Positions 26,608 to 36,846 of a stretch of 64,000 bases of DNA are shown piece after piece. Each line of letters opens with the position of its first letter. The first letter of the stretch is position 1. The stretch is from NCBI RefSeq assembly GCF_000737705.1, contig NZ_JPRH01000010.1, positions 1 to 64,000 of the forward strand, written 5' to 3'. The translations under genes were made by a program, and so were the position numbers. This stretch comes from Chryseobacterium soli. GTDB taxonomy: Bacteria; Bacteroidota; Bacteroidia; Flavobacteriales; Weeksellaceae. Under the pieces are notes generated by a model, which saw nothing but the letters and a program-made list of their open reading frames with translations, ran no database searches and was not told the origin of the DNA.

Positions 26608-27411
26608 CTATTTTTCATCATCATCGTCGTCATCGCGATTTGAAATAGGATACTGACTGGTGGAATTGTGCACCTTGCTTTTAAATTTATACAGGTACGG
26701 AGCCTTGTTGGCAGAGCCGTCGTACAGCTTTTCCAGCCTGTCAAGGATATTTAAGCTTAAGATTTTGCGTTGGAAATTGTTCCTCCTGAATTTCTCATTT
26801 AAAATCGTTTCATAAAGCGATTGCAGATCTTTCATGGTGAATTTTTCAGGCAGAAGATTGCTGGCTGCAACCTCCGTATTGATGTTCATCCGGAGATATT
26901 CAAGCCCCGTTTCTATCACGCGGTCATGGTCGAATGCCATTTGCGGCAATTTACCGACTTCAAACCACTCGCAGGTTTCATTGAATGCATCCGGAAAAGT
27001 ATTGGCAATAGAAAAATCGATAAGGCTGCAATAACCTACAGTAATGAAGCGCTGAAATATCCAGTGGTCTTTCGGAACTTCAATTCCTTTATTATTAAGC
27101 AAAATCTGATGTACATTATTTTCCGTACGATCGATTCTCCCAAATGTATGAAACTGCTTTAAAAACAGATCTTTTAGTTGGGTCCTTTCATATAATACCC
27201 TTGCAGCAGCCTCTCTGAGATCTTCGTCATTAAAGACAAAACCACCGGGAAGCGACCACAGATCCAAGTCGTGGTATTTTAAGAGCAAAACCTTCAGAAT
27301 GTTATTATGAAAACCAAAAATAGTGCAGTCAACAGATACGTGTGCCACAAAATCTTTTGTATCAATAAGTTCCTGAAGTGTTTCTTTGTTTTTTGTATCC
27401 TTGATTTCCAT
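26608..27411 (-). CDS. Nudix-domain transcriptional regulator (NrtR/AraR-like)
   Basis: 267 aa: an N-terminal Nudix fold (about 20-150), then a winged-helix-like part (FTMKDLQSLYETILNEKFRRNNFQRKI), and an acidic tail of aspartates. The Nudix box GGFVFNDEDLREAAARVLYER (56-76) lacks the REUxEE glutamates, so hydrolase activity is probably lost, as in NrtR-type regulators that use the fold as an effector sensor. Bacteroidota AraR regulators of sugar genes have this design. It lies 23 bp after the MFS transporter, opposite the glucan locus, and is a candidate regulator of it. Confidence 0.8.
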   Translation of the reverse strand: MEIKDTKNKETLQELIDTKDFVAHVSVDCTIFGFHNNILKVLLLKYHDLDLWSLPGGFVFNDEDLREAAARVLYERTQLKDLFLKQFHTFGRIDRTENNVHQILLNNKGIEVPKDHWIFQRFITVGYCSLIDFSIANTFPDAFNETCEWFEVGKLPQMAFDHDRVIETGLEYLRMNINTEVAASNLLPEKFTMKDLQSLYETILNEKFRRNNFQRKILSLNILDRLEKLYDGSANKAPYLYKFKSKVHNSTSQYPISNRDDDDDDEK

Positions 27412-27434
27412 GGCAGTAAAAATAAAATTATTTT

Positions 27435-28622
27435 TTATACTTTTTTCCTGACAAGGTGAAAATATATTAAACTTATCGTAAGAAGCACGATTACAGCAAG
27501 TAAAATATAGAGTGGATAGTAGTTTAAGAGCTGTTTTCCGAACAATAATGACATAATAATTGAACTGACAGAGCTGCCCAGCGATGAAAAAATGACAATT
27601 AATGAAGTAAATAGATTTATTTTTTCCTTATTGATCTGAGCAATCATTTTAGAATTGATAACAGGGTAGAGCGGCGCCAGAAATAATCCGATGACAGGAA
27701 ATAAAAAAAGAAGTACCTTCGAGTTTTCAGAATCAAAGTATTGTATTCCCAGAATAATAACCAATACACTGATAATTAAAGAAATACAAAGCGTATAATA
27801 AGCAGGTAATGAAAATCTTTGAATAATATTCGCGGTAGCGATTCTTCCTGCATAAGAAAAAAGAGCCAGAAAAGAAGTGGCCTGCAAAGCAAAAAATGAA
27901 TTGACCTTCAAATGATTTTTATAAAATGAAGGAAGCCATGAATTGAATCCCTGTTCTATAAAAACGATAAAAAATACAACTCCTAAAAAGCTAACAATTA
28001 TAGGATTGACAAATTTAGAAAGTTCTGAAATAATACTTTCTTTATTCACTTTCTGAGGTTCTGAAATCTCCAGTTTTGAAAATAAAAATATAGTAACTGC
28101 ACAAATAAGAGATATGGATAAGAAACCAAATTTCCAGAATTCAGAATATTGACTTGATATCAGCCATCCAAAACCTGTGTTAACTACAAAAATACCAATC
28201 ATGAACGAGGCCTCGACACTATTCATCATTTTGGCAAGAGATTTTTCGTCTGAAATATTATTCCTGATGATCCCAAAAACACAAATTTTACCGATTGCAA
28301 AACAGGTCCCAATAATGGCAAACCACACCTTATAAAACCAGAAAACTTCTACAAAAGGTAAAACTGATGCGCAAATACCTACAATGATAAGGGCTAAAAT
28401 CAGTGCCTTTTTTGTACCGATTTTACTGATAAAGTTAACGGCAAAAAGTGAAATAAATGCGATCGGCAGATCTTTAAATGACTCTAAAAATCCCAGTTTT
28501 TCGTAGGTTATTTTTGCCTCAGAAAGTTGAAGAATCACAATGCCCATGCAGTTTAAAACCATTGAAAAAATCAGGAAAGTGAGTTTGAGAGGAAGCGAAA
28601 TATGGGAGAGCTTAGTCGTCAT
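27435..28622 (-). CDS. MFS transporter
   Basis: 395 aa with about twelve hydrophobic segments and a basic intracellular loop FISKIGTKKALI after the second segment, the usual MFS landmark. The family member and substrate cannot be named from sequence. It is the first gene of a two-gene unit with the Nudix regulator, divergent from SusC across a 175-bp gap. Inference: it may import the glucose or gluco-oligosaccharides released by the neighbouring enzymes. Confidence 0.85.
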   Translation of the reverse strand: MTTKLSHISLPLKLTFLIFSMVLNCMGIVILQLSEAKITYEKLGFLESFKDLPIAFISLFAVNFISKIGTKKALILALIIVGICASVLPFVEVFWFYKVWFAIIGTCFAIGKICVFGIIRNNISDEKSLAKMMNSVEASFMIGIFVVNTGFGWLISSQYSEFWKFGFLSISLICAVTIFLFSKLEISEPQKVNKESIISELSKFVNPIIVSFLGVVFFIVFIEQGFNSWLPSFYKNHLKVNSFFALQATSFLALFSYAGRIATANIIQRFSLPAYYTLCISLIISVLVIILGIQYFDSENSKVLLFLFPVIGLFLAPLYPVINSKMIAQINKEKINLFTSLIVIFSSLGSSVSSIIMSLLFGKQLLNYYPLYILLAVIVLLTISLIYFHLVRKKV

Positions 28623-28766
28623 TTTGGGGATTTTTTTATTGGATTTTTATGAGTTTTTATGATTTATAAGAAAGAAAAGATGCCTTTAAACCCCCAAAAA
28701 TAAACGAAAAATTAAAATATTTATTAATATAATGTTAATTATTTAAAAAAAAATATATTTTTATTG

Positions 28767-28779
28767 TCTCAATTTGAGA
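28767..28779. promoter_or_regulatory. Candidate operator before SusC
   Basis: TCTCAATTTGAGA is an inverted repeat (6-bp arms, 1-bp centre) 18 bp before the SusC start codon, in the divergent gap to the MFS and Nudix genes. No TAnnTTTG box is present here, so control may differ from the standard promoters. Confidence 0.35.
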
Positions 28780-28797
28780 ATTAAAAACTAACTGTAT

Positions 28798-31641
28798 ATG
28801 AATGTTAAAATATCAAAATGCCTGGGAATGGTTGCTGTCCTATACTTTACAGCAAATTTCAACGCCCAGAGCCAGGTGAAAAAAGACACTGTTCCGAAAG
28901 AGAAAGCCATAGAAGAAGTTGTTCTTGTAGGTTACGGTTCAGTAAAAAAGCAGAACCTTACCAGTGCAGCTACTACGGTAAAAGCAGATGCATTTGATAA
29001 CCGGCCGATCTACAATGTGGGGCAGGCACTGCAGGGACAAGCTGCAGGAGTAAGTGTCATTCAGTCCTCAGGAAAACCGGGAGCGAACATTGACATTAAA
29101 ATCAGGGGAAATAACTCGATTTCGTCAGCAGTAAGTCCTCTTTACGTAGTGGATGGTATACAAACCAATGATATCAGTGGGATTAATACAGATGATATTG
29201 TAGATATGACTATTCTGAAAGATGCGTCATCTACTGCAATCTATGGTATTAACGGATCTTCGGGTGTGGTAATTATTACAACCAAAAGAGGAAAAGCAGG
29301 AAAGCCTCAATTGAATTTTAACGCATACTGGGGATCTTCTAAAACAGTAAAAAATATAGAAGTACTTTCTCTTGATCAATATAAATCGTTATTAGGAGAC
29401 ATCAAACTGAACGGAGGAGGAGATTATCTTGCTACAGCAAATAACAGCCGTTATGCAGGGATTAATACGGATTGGACTAAAGAAGTTTTCCAGACAGGGT
29501 TTGATCAAAATTATAACGTAAATTATTCTTTCGGAAACGAAAATGTTAAAGCATACGCAGCCCTTGGATATCAAGATATCGATGGGATTATCAAGCCTGC
29601 AAAATTTCAGAGGACATCTGCAAAATTGAATTTGGATGCAGTCATTCTTCCCTGGCTGAAATTAAATTCATCTGTTAATTATTTCCTTACGAACCTTACC
29701 AATACCAACGATAATTTAAGTACAGCAAGAGGTGGAGTTGTACTGAGTGCTTTCAATACGCCCACATTTTTGCCGGTATATGGAAACCAGGTTAATATGA
29801 GTCCTGGAGATTCAGAAATATATGATCAGACAACAGGAGCTATAAAAGATGGGTATAAGTCGGGGCAATTTGCACCCAATCCCTATCAGTCATCATGGGA
29901 AAACCCTGTTGCGTATCAATCCAGAAAAGACAAAACTCTTACGCAGAGATTTTTAAGCAATTTAGGGCTTGAAGTAAAAATTTTTAAAGATCTTACCTGG
30001 AGACCAAGTATATCATTTGATATGACGGATTCAAGGAATACTAAATTTACCGATGGGTATCAGACCAGCTACGGAAGATCTAAATTCGGTATTGGTTCTC
30101 AGGAATTGTATCAGTATCAGGAATATAATTTTGAGAATACATTGAATTACACCTTGAAGAGATCTGTACACGATTTATCGATACTTGGAGGACTTCAGAT
30201 CAATGAAAAAAATGTACAGAATACATACTATAGTGGTGATAATTTCCCGGGTGATACTTTCAATTTTAATTATGATTTAGCCAAGAATCAAGGGAATGAT
30301 TTCCATAAAGAGATTCTAAGACAGGTTTCATTTTTCGGAAGAGCCCTTTATACACTTAACGGTAAGTATACGGTGATGGGTGTTTTCAGGGAAAATGCAA
30401 ATTCTGCTTTAGCACCGGGTAATAAATGGGGATTCTTTCCGGGAATTTCAGCTTCATGGCTGATTTCCAAGGAGAATTTCCTTGCAAACAGTAAACTGAT
30501 TAGTGAGTTAAAAATTAGAGGAGGTTGGGGAAAAACAGGTAATGCTTCAGCCATTCCAGCCTATTCCCATTTTAATCTTTATGATCCTTACTGGTCTAAT
30601 GGCATTCCTACCTATACCAATACCCAATCTGATAGCAGTGATCTTACATGGGAAACTACCACAGATACAAACGCGGGTCTGGATATTGGATTGATCAGTA
30701 ACCGTATCAGACTAAGTGTTGATGTTTATCAGAGAAAAACAGACAACCTGATAACTTCAATTCCTTTAGGTACGAACGATTTTAAAATTTTCAGAAATAT
30801 AGGTTCTCTTGAAAATAAAGGGTTGGAATTAGCCCTTAATACGGTTAATATTAAAAATGAAAATTTTACATGGAATACTTCATTCAATATTTCATTTGCT
30901 AAAAATAAAGTAACGCACATCAGCGATTATCTTAGAACAATTCAGGCTGCAAATATAGACGGGATGGGAAATCTGGTTAGAATCCAGGAAGGTCAGTCAT
31001 TAGGAATGTTCTACGGATATCAGGTGGCAGGAGTAAACCCGAATAATGGGGATCAGATGTATGTAAACGCCAGCGGAAATACAGTGGCTTATGCAGATTT
31101 GAAACCGGAAGACAGAAAATACATAGGAAATCCAAACCCTGATTTTACATTTGGCTTCAGTAATAATTTTACCTTTAAAAACTGGTATCTGGATATGCTG
31201 ATTACAGGGTCAGTAGGAAATGATATCTTCAATGCAACGAGATTCGATCTGGAAATGATGAATGATTATAAAAATCAGTCAACAGCAGTATTGAACCGCT
31301 GGACAACAGTAGGACAGATCACAGATGTGCCTAGAGCTAACTCCACTTCTGCACAGGCAATTTCTGATAGATTTATTGAAGATGGTTCTTATGTAAAATT
31401 AAAAGCGGTTACATTAGGGTATAACTTCAATAAACCGTTTAGAGGAGTGAATAAACTTAATCTATATGTAACGGGACAGAATATTTTTACCATCACCAAT
31501 TATTCAGGGATGGATCCTGAAGTGAATGCATTCAGTCCAAACAGAGGAACATCCGGTGCGGAAAGATCAGTTTTTGGAATAGATTACGGAACTTATCCAC
31601 AGGTAAGAACTTTCATCATCGGGTTAAAAGCTAATTTCTAA
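28798..31641 (+). CDS. SusC/RagA-type TonB-dependent outer membrane transporter
   Basis: 947 aa. It imports oligosaccharides across the outer membrane, powered by TonB, with SusD as the lid. Signal peptide at about 1-24 (FTANFNAQS); TonB-box-like EEVVLVGYGSVKK at about 40-52; plug signatures GVSVIQSSGKPGA and LYVVDGIQT; then a 22-strand barrel ending in aromatic F (VRTFIIGLKANF). The N-terminal carboxypeptidase-like regulatory domain usual in SusC is absent: the signal peptide is followed almost at once by the TonB box. First gene of the glucan locus; SusD follows after 10 bp. Confidence 0.95.
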   Translation: MNVKISKCLGMVAVLYFTANFNAQSQVKKDTVPKEKAIEEVVLVGYGSVKKQNLTSAATTVKADAFDNRPIYNVGQALQGQAAGVSVIQSSGKPGANIDIKIRGNNSISSAVSPLYVVDGIQTNDISGINTDDIVDMTILKDASSTAIYGINGSSGVVIITTKRGKAGKPQLNFNAYWGSSKTVKNIEVLSLDQYKSLLGDIKLNGGGDYLATANNSRYAGINTDWTKEVFQTGFDQNYNVNYSFGNENVKAYAALGYQDIDGIIKPAKFQRTSAKLNLDAVILPWLKLNSSVNYFLTNLTNTNDNLSTARGGVVLSAFNTPTFLPVYGNQVNMSPGDSEIYDQTTGAIKDGYKSGQFAPNPYQSSWENPVAYQSRKDKTLTQRFLSNLGLEVKIFKDLTWRPSISFDMTDSRNTKFTDGYQTSYGRSKFGIGSQELYQYQEYNFENTLNYTLKRSVHDLSILGGLQINEKNVQNTYYSGDNFPGDTFNFNYDLAKNQGNDFHKEILRQVSFFGRALYTLNGKYTVMGVFRENANSALAPGNKWGFFPGISASWLISKENFLANSKLISELKIRGGWGKTGNASAIPAYSHFNLYDPYWSNGIPTYTNTQSDSSDLTWETTTDTNAGLDIGLISNRIRLSVDVYQRKTDNLITSIPLGTNDFKIFRNIGSLENKGLELALNTVNIKNENFTWNTSFNISFAKNKVTHISDYLRTIQAANIDGMGNLVRIQEGQSLGMFYGYQVAGVNPNNGDQMYVNASGNTVAYADLKPEDRKYIGNPNPDFTFGFSNNFTFKNWYLDMLITGSVGNDIFNATRFDLEMMNDYKNQSTAVLNRWTTVGQITDVPRANSTSAQAISDRFIEDGSYVKLKAVTLGYNFNKPFRGVNKLNLYVTGQNIFTITNYSGMDPEVNAFSPNRGTSGAERSVFGIDYGTYPQVRTFIIGLKANF

Positions 31642-31651
31642 ATTATTTACA

Positions 31652-33091
31652 ATGAAAATCAATAAAGCAATATATTATTTATTTGGAGCATCAGTTCTTG
31701 TTACTGCTGTTTCCTGTAATAATTTCCTGGATACAGAACCGATTACAGAACAGGGGATTCCAGTTGCAAATCCTTTAAAAACAGCAACAGATGCAGAAAA
31801 TAGAATGAATACCATTTATGCGGCATTCGGAAATGAATACTGGCAGCTGGATTACGGAATGAATGGAGATTCACAAACTGATATTTCCTATGCAGGTGCA
31901 GATAACGTTCAAAACTTTCAGCAGGATGAATACCGTATTATAGCCACCAATACGAATATAACAAGAGACTGGAAATATATATACGGCTTCATCAATGACT
32001 GTAATATGATTCTTAATTATGTAGATGAAATCAATGATCCTGCATTAACAGCAGCCAGAAAAGCTGAAATGAAATCTGAAGCATCCATTATGAGAGCATT
32101 GTATTATTTTCATGCTGTACAGCTTTGGGGAGATGTTCCTTTGGTGACAAAAGCGGTAATAGGGGTGAATTCAGGTAACTTTGATGAAGTATACAGTCAG
32201 GTGTATCCGGCAAGGAAAACAGTTCAGGAGGCATATGATCTGATCATTGCAGATCTTGAAGGAGCTATTGCCAATGCTCCGGCTGGAAGTGAAAAATACA
32301 GAGCCAATAAAAACTTTGCTTACGGATTGCTGGCTAAAGCTAATGCAACAAAACCAAACCCCGATTGGGCAAAAGTGAAACAATATACCTCCAATATCGC
32401 AGGTGTAAACTTACTTCCTGTGTATGATAATCTTTTTGACGGGTTGCACGAAGCTAATGCAGAATCTATTTTCGAAGCCGATGGTAATGCAGGAAGTGTA
32501 TGGGCCTGGGGATCATCCATGTTTTTAGGAACCGACTGGAAGAAATTCAATGTTCCTTCCAATGACCTTGTTAAAACTTTTTCTGATGCCGGAGATACTC
32601 AGAGAATGAATAGTTCGATTCATTTTTCGCCGGTGGCATGGTCCGATAATTACTGGCCGAGTACCAACTATCCTTTCATGTATAAAATGCGGAAAACGGA
32701 TGGAACACAGAATTTTTACGTCATGAGATATGCCGATATCCTTTTACTGAAGGCAGAAGCTGCTGTAAGAACAGCAGATTACACAGGAGCAGCAGGGTAT
32801 ATTAATCAGGTAAGATCCCGAGTGGGCATGGCCCCGGTTACAGTTTCTTCTGAAACGGATGGAATTGCTAAAGTTTTAGCAGAAAGAAAAATGGAACTGG
32901 CCTTTGAGGGACAACGCTGGTTTGATCTGAAAAGAACAGGAACAGCTGTTGCTATTCTTTCCCAACAGAAAGACGGAAATGGAAATATTCTTCCTTACGC
33001 TGCAAATATTAATCAAAATAGACTGTTATGGCCTATTCCTCAGGGACAGAGAGATAACAATCAAAATTTAACCCAAAATCCAGGCTATTAA
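31652..33091 (+). CDS. SusD/RagB-type surface glycan-binding lipoprotein
   Basis: 479 aa. Lipobox VTAVSC with Cys22 or so, then NNFLDTEP, the usual SusD start. Helical repeats include ASIMRALYYFHAVQLWGDVPLV and the C-terminal ILAERKMELAFEGQRWFDLKRTG, both strong RagB/SusD signatures. It caps the SusC barrel and binds the glycan at the cell surface. It lies directly downstream of susC and 3 bp before the first GH30 gene. Confidence 0.95.
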   Translation: MKINKAIYYLFGASVLVTAVSCNNFLDTEPITEQGIPVANPLKTATDAENRMNTIYAAFGNEYWQLDYGMNGDSQTDISYAGADNVQNFQQDEYRIIATNTNITRDWKYIYGFINDCNMILNYVDEINDPALTAARKAEMKSEASIMRALYYFHAVQLWGDVPLVTKAVIGVNSGNFDEVYSQVYPARKTVQEAYDLIIADLEGAIANAPAGSEKYRANKNFAYGLLAKANATKPNPDWAKVKQYTSNIAGVNLLPVYDNLFDGLHEANAESIFEADGNAGSVWAWGSSMFLGTDWKKFNVPSNDLVKTFSDAGDTQRMNSSIHFSPVAWSDNYWPSTNYPFMYKMRKTDGTQNFYVMRYADILLLKAEAAVRTADYTGAAGYINQVRSRVGMAPVTVSSETDGIAKVLAERKMELAFEGQRWFDLKRTGTAVAILSQQKDGNGNILPYAANINQNRLLWPIPQGQRDNNQNLTQNPGY

Positions 33092-33094
33092 CAT

Positions 33095-34528
33095 ATGAAG
33101 TTTCACAGTTTATATAGTTTCTTTTTTAAAAGTACTACACTGCTCTATAGTGGTGTGGTACTTTTACCTTTACTGTCTTGTAAAACAGCTGTATCCGGTG
33201 CGGGTGATGAAGTTCAGGTTTGGCTTACAAAAGGGGATGAAAGCGTAAAATTGCAGATGCAGCATCCTGTCCGTTTTGTAAATACTCCTAATAGCACTCA
33301 AAATATTGAAATTGATGATACCCAAAAGTTTCAATATGTTGACGGTTTCGGATATACCTTAACAGGAGGAAGTGTAGAAGTTATTAATAAGCTTTCGCCT
33401 TCAAAGAGAAAAGCCCTGCTTCAGGAACTTTTCGGAAATGATAAAAATGGAATCGGAGTAAGTTATCTGAGATTAAGCATAGGGGCTTCCGATCTTGATG
33501 GTACTGTTTTCTCTTATGATGATCTTCAGGAAGGAGAAACTGATCTTTCTCTTTCTAAGTTCAGTTTAGCAAAAGATAAAAATCTAATTGCTATGCTCAA
33601 AGAGATTTTAGCAATAAATCCAAACATAAAAATCATTGCAGCTCCCTGGTCAGCTCCGGTTTGGATGAAAGACAACGGGAAATCAAAAGGCGGAAGCTTG
33701 AAGCCAGAATATTATGGTGTATATGCCGATTATTTTGTAAAATATATTCAGGGAATGCAGAAAGAAGGGATTGCTATAGATGCCATTACCCCACAGAATG
33801 AACCGTTGCATCCGGGGAATAATCCCAGTCTGTATATGCCTTCCGGCCAGCAGAAAGATTTTATTAAAAATAATTTAGGTCCGGCTTTCAAGAAAAACAA
33901 TCTTAAAACAAAGATTGTAGTCTATGACCACAATTGCAACAAACCGGAATACGCAATGGATATTTTAAGCGATCCGGATGCGTATCAGTATATCGATGGA
34001 TCAGCTTTCCATCTTTATGAAGGTGATATCTCTGCTTTAGGTACTGTTCATGCTGCTTTTCCCGATAAAAATTTGTATTTTACCGAGCAATGGACAGGCG
34101 CAAAAGGAACTTTTAATGAAGATTTAAATTGGCATACCAGAAATGTGGTTATCGGTTCCATGAGAAACTGGAGCAAAACAGCACTGGAATGGAATCTGGC
34201 CAATGACCCAAAATACGGACCCCATACAGATGGAGGCTGCACAGAATGTAAAGGAGCAATAACCGTTACAGATAAAGAAAACTTTACGAGAAACGTTGCT
34301 TATTATATCATTGCTCATGCTTCAAAATTCATCCCTGCGGATTCCAGAAGAATTGCTTCTACACAGACGAAAAACCTTTCTACAGCAGCTTTTATAACAC
34401 CTGCAGGAAAGAAAGTGTTAATTGTACAGAACGACTCTAAAAATGAAGAAACCTTTACGATTAAATATAACGGAAAAACAGCAGCTGTAACCCTTTCAGG
34501 AAGTTCAGTGGCAACCTATGTTTTTTAA
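33095..34528 (+). CDS. GH30 family glycoside hydrolase, lipoprotein
   Basis: 477 aa. Lipobox LLSC with Cys29 suggests anchoring in a membrane, possibly on the surface. The GH30 catalytic pair is visible: acid/base Glu236 in TPQNEPLHPG and nucleophile Glu331 in LYFTEQWTG. The usual GFGYTLTGGSV and WSAPVWMKDN motifs are present. GH30 subfamilies 1 and 3 cover beta-glucosylceramidase-like and endo-beta-1,6-glucanase activity; in this SusCD context endo-beta-1,6-glucanase is the best guess. The GH3 ATG follows the stop after 10 bp. Confidence 0.9.
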   Translation: MKFHSLYSFFFKSTTLLYSGVVLLPLLSCKTAVSGAGDEVQVWLTKGDESVKLQMQHPVRFVNTPNSTQNIEIDDTQKFQYVDGFGYTLTGGSVEVINKLSPSKRKALLQELFGNDKNGIGVSYLRLSIGASDLDGTVFSYDDLQEGETDLSLSKFSLAKDKNLIAMLKEILAINPNIKIIAAPWSAPVWMKDNGKSKGGSLKPEYYGVYADYFVKYIQGMQKEGIAIDAITPQNEPLHPGNNPSLYMPSGQQKDFIKNNLGPAFKKNNLKTKIVVYDHNCNKPEYAMDILSDPDAYQYIDGSAFHLYEGDISALGTVHAAFPDKNLYFTEQWTGAKGTFNEDLNWHTRNVVIGSMRNWSKTALEWNLANDPKYGPHTDGGCTECKGAITVTDKENFTRNVAYYIIAHASKFIPADSRRIASTQTKNLSTAAFITPAGKKVLIVQNDSKNEETFTIKYNGKTAAVTLSGSSVATYVF

Positions 34529-34538
34529 AGAAAAAGAT

Positions 34539-36761
34539 ATGAAAAAAAGATGCCTTTTATTAGCATTTGCAACATTCGGAATAAGCATTTCTGCACAAAA
34601 ATCAATAGATCAGAAAGTTGCTGACCTGTTGTCTAAAATGACCCTTGAAGAAAAGGTAGGCCAGTTGGTACAGTACAGCGGTTTTGAATATGCTACGGGA
34701 CCTCAGAATTCTAATTCCGCGAGTGTTCTGGATGAAATAAAAAAAGGTAAAGTAGGATCTATGCTGAATGTAGCAGGAACTGAAGAAACCCGTTCTTTTC
34801 AGAAACTGGCCCTGCAGTCCCGTTTAAAAATTCCTTTATTATTTGGTCAGGATGTGATCCATGGTTACAGAACCACTTTTCCTGTGAATCTGGGACAAGC
34901 CGCAAGTTGGGATTTTGGACTGATTGAAAGATCTGAACGGATTGCAGCAACAGAAGCATCCGCGTATGGAATTCACTGGACCTTTGCACCGATGGTAGAT
35001 ATTGCAAGAGATCCGAGATGGGGAAGAGTAATGGAAGGGTCCGGGGAAGATACTTATCTGGGAACAAAGATTGGACTTGCGAGAATCAAAGGATTTCAGG
35101 GAAAAGGGTTGGGAAATATTGATGCAGTGATGGCCTGTGCAAAACATTTTGCGGCATACGGAGCAGCAGTGGGCGGCAGAGATTACAATTCTGTTGACAT
35201 GAGTTTAAGACAACTGCATGAAACCTATTTGCCCCCTTTCAAAGCAGCGGCAGAAGCCGGAGTGGCTACTTTTATGAATTCATTCAATGATATCAACGGG
35301 ATTCCTGCGACAGCTAACAAATATATTCAAAGAGATCTTTTGAAAGGAAAATGGAATTATCAGGGATTTGTAGTTTCAGACTGGGGAAGTATCGGCGAAA
35401 TGGTTCCTCACGGCTATGCAAAAGATAATAAAGAAGCGGCAGAAAAAGCAATTTTGGCCGGAAGCGACATGGACATGGAAAGCCGTGCCTACATGGCTGA
35501 ACTTCCGGGATTAGTAAAGGAAGGAAAAGTAGATGCAAAGTTTATTGATGACGCTGCAAGAAGAATTCTAATCAAAAAATTTGAAATGGGTCTGTTTGAT
35601 GATCCTTACAGATTCAGCAATGATAAAAGACAGCAGGAGCAGACCAACAACCTGGAGAACAGAAAATTTGGAAGAGAATTCGGCTCAAAGAGTATTGTAT
35701 TATTAAAAAATGCAAATAAGGTTCTGCCACTTTCAAAATCTACAAAAACAGTTGCTTTAATCGGACCTTTCGGAAAGGAAACAACAGCCAATCACGGTTT
35801 TTGGTCAGTAGCTTTTAAAGATGACAATCAAAGAATTGTAACCCAGTTTGACGGAATCAAAAATCAGCTGGATAAAAAATCAACTTTATTATATGCTAAA
35901 GGCTGTAATGCGGATGATCAGGATACATCCATGTTTGCGGAAGCAATAGAAACAGCTAAAAAAGCAGATGTCGTGATTATGACCCTGGGAGAAGGACATG
36001 CAATGAGCGGAGAAGCCAAAAGCCGAAGCAATATCCATTTTTCAGGGGTTCAGGAAGAATTGCTGAAAGAAATTGCAAAAACCGGTAAACCTATTGTATT
36101 GATGATTAACGCCGGAAGACCATTGGTTTTTGACTGGGCAGCTGACAATATTTCAACGATCATGTATACGTGGTGGCTTGGAACGGAAGCAGGAAATTCT
36201 ATTGCAGATGTTCTGTTCGGAACAGTGAACCCGGCTGGAAAATTACCGATGAGTTTCCCGAGAACCGAAGGACAGATTCCGGTATACTACAATCATTACA
36301 ATACAGGAAGACCTGCTAAAAATAATACCGACAGAAATTATGTTTCCGCATATATCGATTTAGATAATGATCCGAAATTCCCTTTTGGGTATGGATTAAG
36401 CTATACGGATTTCAACTATTCTGATATGACGCTAAGTTCAACGGATCTGAAAGGAAATCAGACGTTAGAGATTAAAGTAACGGTTTCCAACAAAGGAAAA
36501 TATGATGGGGAAGAAGTTGTACAGCTTTACATCAGAGATCTTTTTGGAAAAGTGGTAAGACCGGTAAAAGAATTAAAAGGATTCCAGAAAATCTTCATTA
36601 AAAAAGGAGAAAGCAAAACGGTAAACTTTAAACTTACCCCGGAAGATTTAAAATTCTATGATGATGCACTGAATTATGATTGGGAAAGTGGTGAATTCGA
36701 CATCATGGTGGGAACAAGTTCTAAAGATGTTCAGACTAAAAGAATTAATTGGGTAAAATAA
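34539..36761 (+). CDS. bglX: GH3 beta-glucosidase
   Basis: 740 aa from the ATG at 34539 (MKKRCLLLAF); an in-frame ATG at 34518 lies inside the GH30 gene and is rejected. Signal peptide about 1-19. The catalytic nucleophile is Asp281 in GFVVSDWGS. The order is TIM barrel, alpha/beta sandwich with GEGHAMSGEAKSRS, and a fibronectin III-like end, as in periplasmic BglX. It would cut gluco-oligosaccharides to glucose in the periplasm. A hairpin follows before the GH16 gene. Confidence 0.9.
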   Translation: MKKRCLLLAFATFGISISAQKSIDQKVADLLSKMTLEEKVGQLVQYSGFEYATGPQNSNSASVLDEIKKGKVGSMLNVAGTEETRSFQKLALQSRLKIPLLFGQDVIHGYRTTFPVNLGQAASWDFGLIERSERIAATEASAYGIHWTFAPMVDIARDPRWGRVMEGSGEDTYLGTKIGLARIKGFQGKGLGNIDAVMACAKHFAAYGAAVGGRDYNSVDMSLRQLHETYLPPFKAAAEAGVATFMNSFNDINGIPATANKYIQRDLLKGKWNYQGFVVSDWGSIGEMVPHGYAKDNKEAAEKAILAGSDMDMESRAYMAELPGLVKEGKVDAKFIDDAARRILIKKFEMGLFDDPYRFSNDKRQQEQTNNLENRKFGREFGSKSIVLLKNANKVLPLSKSTKTVALIGPFGKETTANHGFWSVAFKDDNQRIVTQFDGIKNQLDKKSTLLYAKGCNADDQDTSMFAEAIETAKKADVVIMTLGEGHAMSGEAKSRSNIHFSGVQEELLKEIAKTGKPIVLMINAGRPLVFDWAADNISTIMYTWWLGTEAGNSIADVLFGTVNPAGKLPMSFPRTEGQIPVYYNHYNTGRPAKNNTDRNYVSAYIDLDNDPKFPFGYGLSYTDFNYSDMTLSSTDLKGNQTLEIKVTVSNKGKYDGEEVVQLYIRDLFGKVVRPVKELKGFQKIFIKKGESKTVNFKLTPEDLKFYDDALNYDWESGEFDIMVGTSSKDVQTKRINWVK

Positions 36762-36779
36762 ATAAAATACACCAACACT

Positions 36780-36800
36780 AGCGGGCTTTAGCCCGCTTTT
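36780..36800 (+). terminator. Hairpin between GH3 and GH16 genes
   Basis: AGCGGGC and GCCCGCT form a perfect 7-bp stem around TTTA, followed by a short T-run. Only four T follow, so it may attenuate rather than end transcription and lower expression of the two distal genes. Confidence 0.65.
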
Positions 36801-36846
36801 GGAGGTAAAAGGAATTGGGTTTTAACCGAACATATAACGATTAGTA

